This document shows positions 24,906-34,508 of a stretch of 64,000 nt of DNA, in pieces. The position numbers were made by a program, and so were the translations under genes. Each line of letters opens with the position of its first letter. Within the stretch, counting starts at the first letter, position 1. The stretch spans positions 1-64,000 of the forward strand of contig JANQBS010000213.1 of assembly GCA_033085395.1 (NCBI GenBank), given 5' to 3'. This stretch comes from Xanthoparmelia taractica (Eukaryota; Ascomycota; Lecanoromycetes; Lecanorales; Parmeliaceae). The notes below the pieces were generated by a model. It had not been told where the DNA came from, searched no databases, and saw nothing but the letters and a program-made list of their open reading frames with translations.

Positions 24906-26004
24906 CTACTCCCGCTCATTCCCTCCCACGGAAGACTCCGGCGCTTTATCATGAAGTTCCCCCTTACACAACGGCGTCACGCACTTGTGATCGTCCTCCA
25001 TGTCAAAGGAGACCCCCTTGGGCAGGGCGGCGTGGCGTTTGCCCCACTCGTCGATGGGCTCGAACATGCGGCACGAGTGTTCGATGTTCCAAAAGACGCT
25101 GCTGTTGGTTGCGCGCTCGTCGGGGTTCAGGCTCTCGAACCAGTCCGAGTGCCGCTCCCGCCCATCCTCGTCCGAGACGGTGTAGTTCTTGTTCCACCTG
25201 GTTTACTGGTCAGGGCAAGACGGAATCAAGTGTAATGTCGAGAACTACAAACCAGTAGGTCATGCTGACATCGCCGTGGCACATAATGGCTTGCCTTAAG
25301 AAATCGAAGCAGTGATCTAGATTCGACGGAGGCAACTCAATTAGTTCATAATCTTGAAGCTCGATTTTCCGTGATCCTGCCTACTTTTGTGGAAATAGAA
25401 CCGATCATTCGGCATATCAGAAAAGAACTTCTCCCGATAGAAGGATCTGCGAATCGTGTTGAGGCAATGTAATTGATGGTACATTGAAATCCCGTATACG
25501 TGTTTCCCGGGCTCCCACAGACTTTCGACTGATTCGTGGTCCAACTTCGCAGACACCTCCGGCGAGAGCGCAAGAAAGGCCCCACCGTCCGTGCCCAGTA
25601 TCGAAGTCCACGCCGCTTCGACTTCGTCCGAAGATTCGCTCTGGAATAGAAGTTCCGGCTTGAACTTCTTGATAACCGGATAGACTGCCTCGAGCGCTGG
25701 GGCTGTTCGATTTCAAGTCAGCTCTCAAAGCTCCTCCCGGGATCTTCGGGCAGGACGAACAGTAAGGCTCGAGGGCATTGGCCGTATCCTTGCAATTGTC
25801 CGTGCTCGCAGTCCACGAGTACGTTAGTAAGGCCAAGGAAGTGGCCAGAGTGAGAGCGAGGATGACATTTATGAAAGCCATGACTTTGTTGAACATGTCG
25901 ACAGGACTAGAGCTCCTCCATGGGCGCTTTTCGTTGAGGAATGGCCTGTCGTCTTCTTCGCTACCCTCTAGGGGTGCTAATTCGTACGAGCCTCGAGAAG
26001 CCAT
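24906..26004 (-). CDS. UstYa-like (DUF3328) oxidase, RiPP cyclisation enzyme
   Basis: Four minus-strand exons, 26004-25761, 25702-25385, 25316-25253 and 25197-24906, encode 305 aa. A cytosolic N-terminus of about 35 residues leads into one membrane helix (VMAFINVILALTLATSLALL). Splicing then gives YSPALEAVYPVIKKF, the usual start of the lumenal domain. The two hallmark His/Cys motifs are present: HQLHCLNTIRR, and NHCFDFLRQAIMCHGD, which is itself assembled across an intron. Family members (UstYa/UstYb, PhomY, GigB) oxidatively cyclise ribosomal peptides in dikaritin-type pathways. The first donor, GTTCGT, is weak, but only it restores the family motif; the other donors are GTAGGC and GTTTGT. 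The gene is divergent from the precursor gene 1.5 kb away. I see no second UstYa gene in the window. Confidence 0.9.
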
Positions 26005-27497
26005 ACCACTCTGTGGACAGGTTGAAGAGAGGCACCAAAGGCTACCTTTGTCTTTCCTGGGCGTGGCCTGCGTCAGAAGAGGGGATGCTGAAGGTGCTCA
26101 AGCTGGCTCGGGGAAAGGTGTAGGGTCGGGGCTCAGAGGTCATGTGCACTAATGAGTTATAGTCCCTCAGCTCTAGCACGACGATAGCTGCAGATCTAAG
26201 CTCCCGCTATTGATCTACTCGGTCTGATCTGACCTGCCCGAATATCGCCGTAGATGCGTAGAAGTATAAACCACCATGAAAGCACCGAAAGTCGCACTAA
26301 AAAGATGGGGCTAGTTGGGTGTACACTAGGATCTACGTATTGGGAAGGAGTTGGGGCTCCGAGGCTGCCACTCCACTACAGGAGCTGCCTCTGGCCGGCA
26401 AAAGTCGTCCCTAACTGACGCTATTGTTCAGTGCTTACAATGTACGGACTACACGTGCAGCGCGTCCAGCTAACGGCGGCTGAGTGGGAAGGTAGATTCC
26501 AACCTGGTACTTCGTATCGTAACCGTGGCAGATCCACAAATAATGAAGGCTCCTGATTGGTCCGAATAATGCGGGGAGATAATTTTCAAGCGCGGGAACA
26601 TCCTAATCCCTTTATGATCTAGTTCCTCCTGGGCATCTACAATAGTCAAACTACGAAACCATTGATAAGATGACGAATGAGGGCGACAGCGAGGGGGAAG
26701 GGCGACGAAGAGGTGGCATAGTAATGGTAAGTGCATTTGCGTGTACAAGTGTAGCCTCATGATGGCCTATGTGGTCTGAGCTCATAACCAAAAGGCTTAG
26801 TGCTGATTTCTGATGTAATCCCTTCGAGTCGAGACTTATTCATATAAGTCCACATTTGCCCAGGCCTAGCGAGGAACGATGCCAAAGTGTATCTGCCATG
26901 ATTACCTCAAGATTCTCAGACTTCCTTGACCACCAACATCAGAAGCAGTATGACATGTATGGTCCCCACCGTCGTTCGATTAATCGATACTTGTTACGCA
27001 TATCTCGCCCGCTCCAGCAACGATGCATGCATTAACCATCGAAGTTTTCTCCGGATCAGCGTCCAGTGCACCTGACAGGGGACCCCAATGCACCATGTGT
27101 ATTGCGAAATTCCGAACGTCTCCGTGCAACAACAATGCTTAGGTAGCAGTGGCTGTCGACAATCTGGATTAGCTTCATTTAGCAGCCCAGCTTCTGGACA
27201 GGATTGGATGCAGGCGCTTTGAATGCAAGGATACCCCTCCCAATGCCTCACAGGAGCGTCGACGCCCTCGAAGATGTCCGCAGGCCGAGCTCGCCCTGGC
27301 GAACCCACTCTAGTTCTTCCCGCTTGACCTCAACATCCTCCATCGCTGTTCCAGGCCTCTTGCTCGCCCCTCCTCATGCATTGACGCAATCCGCTCGAGT
27401 ACTTATACTTGTCTGCTGCTCCCCCTCTCCACAGTCTTTCATCAAACAGCAGTCCTCAAGCTTCCAAAGTACATCACAATCGCCTTCAATATTCATC
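26005..27497. promoter_or_regulatory. Divergent intergenic region between UstYa and precursor genes
   Basis: About 1.5 kb lies between the starts of two divergent genes that probably belong to one pathway, so it probably holds shared control sites. I found no gene in it, and no operator I would defend by eye. The last 100 bp before the precursor start are rich in C and T (a run from 27415 with CCCCCTCTCC), a common fungal promoter feature. Confidence 0.45.
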
Positions 27498-28175
27498 ATG
27501 CGTTTCGCTATCGTCGCTGCCGTAATGGCTACTGTGGCCGTTGCCGCCCCCGTTGCTGACCCGGCCAATCCCAAGTTCGACTACGTAAGTACAGGAGCTT
27601 CAATCTATGCACTTTGATGTCTGCCGAGATTTACTAACATCTACATAGCCAGGCCCTATGGACGAGGCCCTGGAGAAGCGTGCACCAGCTAATCCCAAGT
27701 TCGACTACGTAAGTATAGGAGCTTCGAGTCATGCTCTTTAGCATTCACAGTGGTTTGCTGATATCTGTATAGCCAGGCCGTATGGATGAGGCCTTGGAGA
27801 AGCGTACTGCTGAGCCAGCTAATCCCAAGTTCGACTACGTGAGCATGCTCTTCAGAACTTCTGCCGAGACTTACTAACATTTCTGTAGCCGGGCCGCATG
27901 GATGAGGCCCTGGAGAAGCGTACTGCTGAGCCAGCTAATCCCAAGTTCGACTACGTGAGCATGCTCTTCAGAACTTCTGCCGAGACTTACTAACATTTCT
28001 GTAGCCGGGCCGCATGGATGAGGCCCTGGAGAAGCGTACTGCTGAGCCAGCTAATCCCAAGTTCGACTATGTGAGTATACTCTTCAGTCATCTTTGCCGA
28101 GGCTTACTGATCTCTATATAGCCGGGCCGCATGGATGAGGCTTTTGAGAAGCGGAACTTTGCGACTGTGGAATAA
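27498..28175 (+). CDS. Kex2-processed repeat precursor of a putative cyclic RiPP
   Basis: Six exons, 27498-27584, 27649-27708, 27773-27838, 27889-27954, 28005-28070 and 28122-28175, give 132 aa with every intron in phase 0. Residues 1-17 are a signal peptide (MRFAIVAAVMATVAVAA). The rest is five repeats with the core PANPKFDYPG and the tail RMDEALEKR (P instead of R in repeat 1, F instead of L in repeat 5), ending in NFATVE. Each KR is a Kex2 site. Tyr occurs only in the core. Each intron cuts the core between FDY and PG; the introns are 64, 64, 50, 50 and 51 bp. Intron 3 plus exon 4 and intron 4 plus exon 5 differ at one base. The design matches known dikaritin-type precursors and the gene is flanked by UstYa and carboxypeptidase genes. 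The chemical product is unknown. Confidence 0.93.
27709..28121 (+). repeat. Tandem exon-intron duplication inside the precursor gene
   Basis: Intron-plus-exon units repeat head to tail. The units at 27839-27954 and 27955-28070 are both 116 bp and differ only at the last base (C versus T, synonymous in Tyr). The unit before them is diverged, and the first two introns are longer (64 bp). This indicates recent duplication by unequal crossing over or slippage. Confidence 0.9.
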
Positions 28176-28810
28176 ATGGTGGAATCGGCCGACCGATGCT
28201 GAGGTTCAAAGAGCCTGGTAAGTCCGCCTATCTAGCTGCACTCCTTCAACTCGGCTCTAGCAAGTGCAGATTAGATTGACCTAAATGTATATAGATGATG
28301 AATAAGGAAACGAGTGACAGTGATCAATGCTCTGTTTGAAATCTTTGAGTTGAGTATGGTTTTCTGGTGACGCGATGACGATGGCAGAGTAACTATGGTC
28401 TCGTACACTCATTTAGCATCCAAGACAACGAAGAAGAAAGTTTTGAGCAGCACCCGAATCCTTACGATCGCAATCGTTGTCCCGAGATGGCTAGTCATGA
28501 ACGCATAAGTCTAACGTAGCTCGTCACGCAGGAATCGCATCTCGTAGGATTGCTTAAGCAGAATGTTCACCGTCTTAGCATGGATAGTAATTTCGGTATT
28601 AGTGCATAGAAGTGGATGCTTCTGACTTTCTTTTGATTGGGACGGAACAAGGTGCTCGGCGGGTTAAAAAGCAGTCGAAATAGTCTACTTACTGGTGCCT
28701 TCTTCTTCACTTATACACATATTCTCTCCCCAGATAATAAATCCATCAAGGACCCCATTCAGAATAACATGTCAAGTAGTCGCTGATCGAGAGGTTTCTT
28801 TGTATCAATC
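28176..28810. promoter_or_regulatory. Intergenic region upstream of the carboxypeptidase
   Basis: About 635 bp contains the 3' end of the precursor transcript and the promoter of the S10 gene. No gene is seen. Confidence 0.4.
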
Positions 28811-31235
28811 ATGCATCTTGTCCCCTTCTACTTGTGCTTGATTTACTGTGTCTTCCTTACTCGGATATGGAGATCCGCTGCTTCCTACTTTCCCCCTTCC
28901 CCAAGCGGTATCAAGATCATAGAGTCAAGCTTATTCGACGGTGCTCGAATTTCATTCAAAGAGGTACATAGGTCTTAGTCTTGTGCTAGGGGACAAGCAG
29001 TAACGCTATCCAGCCTGGAATATGCGAGACCACGCCAGGAGTGGGGTCGTATGCCGGCTACGTCGAACCTACCCCCAGCCAAGGCAGGAATTACACCTCG
29101 CATACATTCTTCTGGTTAGTCGCGCACTGTAGTCTCCTTATACCGAGTCGGAGAAATCTTATCGTCCCAACACGCAGGTTCTTCGAAGCGCGCCGGAGCC
29201 CTGAGAAGGCACCGCTCATCCTTTGGCTGAATGGCGGTCCTGGCGCCACCTCGATGCAGGGTCCCCTGCGTGAGAACGGCCCTTGCTTCATCGCGGACGA
29301 CTCCAATTCTACGTACCTCAACCCTTGGTCGTGGAACAACGAGGCCAACGTGCTGTACGTCGACCAACCCCTGCACACTGGATTCTCGTACTCGACGCTG
29401 CGGAACGTTACGTGGATTCCAAGTGCGGGTGACCTTGGAGAAACGCGTTTTCTGCGGCCCGAGGAGGAGCGGGAGGCTGTGCAGAACGAGACCGTGTTTG
29501 TGGGCACCGTCTCGGATCGGCTAGCCGCTACGACAGTTAACTCGACGGGCAATGCAATGCGAGCCATGTGGGACTTTTTGCAAGTGTGGCTGGCAGATTT
29601 TCCTGGGTATAAGACAAGCAATGACCAAGTCAGTGTCTGGGGTGAATCGGTGAGTGGAGTGAACGAGACATTTTTTCACTGCTGATGCGCAAATCGCTTC
29701 AAAGTATGCAGGCCATTACCTGCCTGCGCTCAGCGTTGTGATCACTTCTCAGAACGAGAGGATAGTAAAGGGCAAAATTGATGGGAGAACAAATAAGCCT
29801 ATCAATCTTATATCCGTCGGTATCATTAACGGCTGCGTTGATTACCTGTAAGCTTCTCCATGGCTTTGTCATTAGACAGCTGTGATGATGTGATGCCTTA
29901 GATATCAAGCTCGAGCCTTTCCGGAGATGGCATTCAACAATGTAAGTCGTCCGATCGCCCCTCCTGGTGTTAAGGACTCCACCTGATGTGAAAGACTTAT
30001 GGCCTCCGAGGCATTAATCAGTCCTTTTACCATTGGGCGACAAATTATTTCGACCAAGTCTGCAGTCATGACATTATAAACTGTCAAAAACTTGCAGTAA
30101 ATCTCGATCCAAACGATATAGGCAACATTACAAACGTGAACGAAGCTTGCATCAAGGGCAGCCAATGTCATCGGCGCCTGATGGCTCCGCTAGATGAAGG
30201 TTCCAGTGGTTTTGACATTGCCCACCCGGCCCTCGATCCATTTCCGCCCACGAATTATTTCGGTTTCCTCAATCAAGACTGGGTTCAGGCGGCCCTAGGC
30301 GTCCCACTCAATAGCTCACTCCTCGCATTCGAACTGGCCTTGACATTCCGTGAGACTGGAGATCCTGCTCGTGGTGGCTTTGTCGAGAGTCTAGGTGCGC
30401 TTCTTGATCAGGGAATTGGCGTCACGCTCATTTATGGTGACCGGGACTATATGTGCAATTGGATCGGTGGAGAGAATGTGTCGCTCGCCATCCCATATTC
30501 GTTGGCCGCAGATTTTGGACGGGCTGGATATCAGCCGGTCCAAGTGAACAAGACTTATGTGGGCGGCCAAGTTCGTCAGGTGGGCTGAGATATCGTCTGG
30601 TCGGGCTTCTATATATGCTGATGCTCTAGCACGTAGTGCGGTAACCTTAGCTTTGCAAGAATATATCAGGCTGGATACGAAGGTAAATGATATTTTTCTA
30701 GACCTCCACAGTATCTTCATTGTGATCTAACATCCACTCGCTCTTTCATTCAGTTCCAGCCTATCAGCCCGAGACCGCGTTCGAAATCTTCAGTCGTGCA
30801 ACTCAAGGTCGCGACATTAGCACCGGGAAAACTCATCTTCACAGTAGTCCCTATTGCACCAAAGGGCCTTTATCGACATGGCATATCAAGAATGAAGTTC
30901 CACCGCCAGTCGAGTCGCGCTGTTACATTCTAGACCCGCTGCGGACTTGCGAAGAGGTACAGATCAAGGCATTGCGGGATGGCCGAGCAGTTATTAAAGA
31001 CTTTGTTGTTATAGATATCCTTGATGAGCGGGTTGCACTCCGGGAGCAAGGTGAAAGAGGCATCATCGGAAACGGTGGGACGCAAAAGGTTTTAGCAAGT
31101 GCGTATAACGCATTGAGTTGCCTTTCAAGTCATTCGCTAGCCGTTCAAGGTATCATCACATCGATCAAGCAGACAAACAGCCGATGGGCTTTTGCTAGGT
31201 TAAGAGAAAGAGTCTTGAGCCTATTCCAGCACTGA
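28811..31235 (+). CDS. Secreted serine carboxypeptidase (S10)
   Basis: Eight exons, 28811-28963, 29014-29114, 29178-29649, 29705-29847, 29902-29941, 29995-30579, 30637-30682 and 30754-31235, join in frame to 673 aa. The signal peptide is MHLVPFYLCLIYCVFL. The substrate site is LILWLNGGPGATSMQGPLRENGP. The nucleophile pentapeptide GESYA is rebuilt exactly across the third intron (WGES | YAGHY). The catalytic Asp is probably in LIYGDRDYMCNWIGG. Near QAGYEVPAYQPE the expected catalytic His of QAGHEVP is replaced by Tyr. An extension of about 160 residues follows. S10 enzymes remove C-terminal residues; Kex1-type members trim Lys/Arg left by Kex2. Directly downstream of the KR-repeat precursor and on the same strand, it is a good candidate for peptide trimming, if active despite the His change. 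Confidence 0.88.
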
Positions 31236-32303
31236 GGAATGGGCCAGGAGGCAGCACCACTTGGAACGGAATGCGCTTTTCGTGGTATTATTTAATTAGA
31301 TGCAAAATGGAACAAGAATGAGCTTTACGGTCGAACAAGGTTCCAGTAATCAAGCATAGGACGAGACCAGCGCTCAGCGACCGCCATTATGCCAAATAAG
31401 CACGCCATGAAATGGAATGGCTCGATGCTTCATTGTTTCGCTTGCGAACGTAGCCCGTTCATAACTGTACAGCAACGGTAAGCATACCACCCAATGTACT
31501 GTCTCCGCTCAGAGGCCAAAGCAAGGAAGGACCTCGCGGGTTTAGATAGAGTGGCACGCACGGTAGTCGTATGAATCACCACATATGGAGGGACACTCTC
31601 TTCTCGCAATGGACGTTATGGTCAGACAAGTGATAAGTATCAACAACAATTGTATCCTCGCAAATCGAATTAAGAGCAAAGCATAAGGTTCTCACCTTGC
31701 TGACAGGAATATTCAGGAATGGTCTTCCCTTGAATGGATCTCCGGACAACGACCTGCATCCCTAGCCGGCATTTGGATAGCTGTAGACTTGAATCTAAAA
31801 TACTTGAATTACCGCAGCAGCATTTCTCGCAGTGACGGCAGCACTAACTTACTACTCGCCCAAATGCACGACCAATGCGCCTTGACTGTATTCACTGAGG
31901 GAATTTCATGCATTCGGCCACTGACTCGCAGCTTGGTTCTGTAGCGCGGCAGTAGTAGCAGCTCCTCTGGGGTCTCCGCCCTCAAAATGTATAACAATAG
32001 ATGCTGGATAGTCAACACCTTGCACAGCGAAGCTATTACCTCCAGACCGGAGCTGCAAAGAATGGAGAGCCAGTGATCCAACATTGCCAAGAACAGGGTT
32101 AGGGCTACGACTAGCGCTGTTCCTGACCTTGCCCTACACGCCTCGCTGACCAGCGAAACATTTCAATCCTCAACTTCTACTCGTCTAAGTTTATACTCCT
32201 ATCTCCTTCACGATGCAGCACATGCAGATCGCCTAGCTGCTGCTGCTGTGCAGCAGCCAAGCATGACTTCGTGGGTGCGCTTCTTTGCAGATTTTCCTAA
32301 TCT
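31236..32303. other. Intergenic, no gene recognised
   Basis: About 1.1 kb between the carboxypeptidase and the regulator. Small frames such as 31809-32090 on the minus strand show no domain. The region holds the promoter of the Zn2Cys6 gene. Confidence 0.5.
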
Positions 32304-34033
32304 ATGCCACGTATAGGAAAGCCCAGCGGGGCTTGTGAGCCCTGCAAGCAACGTCATGTAAAGGTAAAACGACTCCTGGACCGCTGTTGGTTTTGCATCG
32401 CAAGGTATCGTTGTTGATGTTGATCAGTGCGACGAAGCAAGGCCTGCTTGCGGGAAATGTGTGAAAGCCAGACGTACCTGCACCGGCTACTCCGAGGGAC
32501 TGGATCTCGTCCTGCGCCAACAAAACATAGCTGCAAAGGCTGGAGTGGACAGACGAACTCAAAGGAACAAAGATAGGTTTCAAATGGATGAGAAACTGTC
32601 AGAGCCTCAGCGTTCCACCGATCTGGCTATTCCCTATCCGCTCTACGAGCCGGAAGAGACGAACGCACTCTGCTTCTTCGTCTCAACGTATGTCCTCTAT
32701 GTACGGGATGCTCAAGCTGACCGAGGATTCATCGAGCTGCTACCGTTTCTGTTCAACAGCCTGCGGCCAGAATCTACATTGTCATTATGCCTCACTGCAG
32801 CATCTAACATCCTGTTCGGTAAATGGGAGCGCAAAAATAATGAAGCCGAACGCGATGCCTTTTCTTCCTACGTAAAAGCTTTGAAAGGCACCAGAGCGGC
32901 GTTGCAAGACCCAGTTGAAAGCATGTCTGACGAAACTTTGATGGCAGTTTGTCTACTAGGTTTCTATGAGGTATGCCCAATAGTCTGATTGCGAATTTTG
33001 GGAGGATGAAGGCTTCTTGCTCTTTCGAGTGGAGTCAGTGCAAGGACATGCCACTGATTGCATCAGGCCGCAACGAATTCCATGCACTCAAAGATTTCGC
33101 CTGCAACACATTTCAATGGCGCCGCCGCACTGATCCGACAGCGAAAAATGAGTCATCAAATGACGGAACTTTCGAAGAGGCTACTAATAGCAGTCAGAAG
33201 TAATATTGTAAGTCTCTTAGTAGATCGTAAATTCTCCGTACACTAACCGCTAGTAGGTGTTCCGGGCGATCCATTTCTCATCTCCAGTAGAAGCGGCTTC
33301 TGGAATATGGGAAGAAGACCTTGATGACATACCTCATAATTCTGCAACCTTACTGGACCTCATGTCCGTCGAAGTAGCAGACCTCCTGGCTGATGCCGCA
33401 CAGACGCATCCGAAGGTCATTGGCTCAAGTCACAATAAGGACCAATCACCCGACAGTACAGATGAGCTACTTGAAAAAGCGCAAGCTATAGATGCTAGGC
33501 TTGCGTCCTGGCCCCACGCTCTACCCTTAAACTGGTATCCCATTCGAGTCTTCAAGGATACCATTCCACAAGAAGTGATCAACGCTGGGATGTACGGAGA
33601 CAGCTGTGACATTTACCCAGATATAATGATCTGCAGCACTTGGAACGACTGGCGAGTCGCACGCCTCAAGGTTCTTTCTCTCATTGCCAAGATCCGTCTC
33701 GCTACCGCCCTTGATCATTTCGATACTGATACCCAAGTTATCTGTGAGATACAACATCTCGTGGATGGCATCTGCGCCAGCATACCATTCTGTCTCGGTA
33801 GTCGTTCTGAGCCTGCGCCGTTGTACGAAGCTAAAGTGGTCTATCCTGGACCCAATGGGCGCTTGAATTCGAAGGAGCATGAAAAGACTGCCAGCGCATA
33901 TGGAGGATGGTACTTGTTCAGCCCTTTTAAGGAAACAATGGAATTGGGACCGTATATAAGCCAAAGTCAGCAGGGGTGGCTACGAATTCAACTTTATCGC
34001 CTTGCTAGAATATATGATATCAAGACGGCCTAG
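32304..34033 (+). CDS. Zn2Cys6 transcription factor, probable cluster regulator
   Basis: Exons 32304-32363, 32428-32970, about 33094-33207 and 33257-34033 give 497 aa. The zinc cluster is split by the first intron: GACEPCKQRHVK | CDEARPACGKCVKARRTC, with all six Cys present. Downstream is a fungal regulatory region of the DUF3468 kind (ALCFFVSTYVLY, LMAVCLLGFYE, FNGAAALIRQRK, MICSTWNDWRVARL). The second intron (32971-33093, 123 bp) is the least certain and could hide a short extra exon; the other junctions are clear. It is the nearest regulator to the precursor and carboxypeptidase genes, so it probably controls them in cis. Confidence 0.85.
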
Positions 34034-34508
34034 TCCTGATGGGGCCCGCTTTCCGGCAATGATATCTACATTGTAGAGCAGTCATTCGGCGTGGAGCCTA
34101 TCTTATCCCGCAGTGATCTGTCACCAAAGACATAAAAGTTGGTTTGTCTGCTATAACTGGGGTTAGAAATAATCCTAACCCACATGAAAGGACACACGAA
34201 GACAGGCCGCTGGATTGATCCACAGGCTATCCACGTACATAAGTGTGCGCTACCACATATTCTAGAACAGAAAGAACTACATACTTGCAGCCGTCCGAGA
34301 TTCTGCACTCAAATTTGGAACAATAACTCCGCAAAATGGGCACAGGGAAATAGGCTATCGCTCTAAAGATAAAAATGGCGATTATGAACAGATTCATCTG
34401 GCGCAGAGTGAAGAGATGTAGCACTCGCCGGCTGACAGCTCTTCCGTTGTCCACCTTACTTTTGCCCTGTTTGTCAACTTCACATCAGGAGGGGCCCTAG
34501 TCCCCAGC
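34034..34508. other. Intergenic, no gene recognised
   Basis: A short stretch between a plus-strand and a minus-strand gene that converge on it. No supported gene. Confidence 0.5.

Noticed and set aside
27204..27497. In-frame open stretch upstream of the precursor start
   Set aside because: It extends the precursor N-terminus by 98 codons but would bury the clear signal peptide. It is CT-rich and promoter-like, so Met at 27498 is the start.
27839..28070. Repeat array as a CRISPR
   Set aside because: Eukaryotic context. The repeats are coding exons and introns with perfect splice sites.
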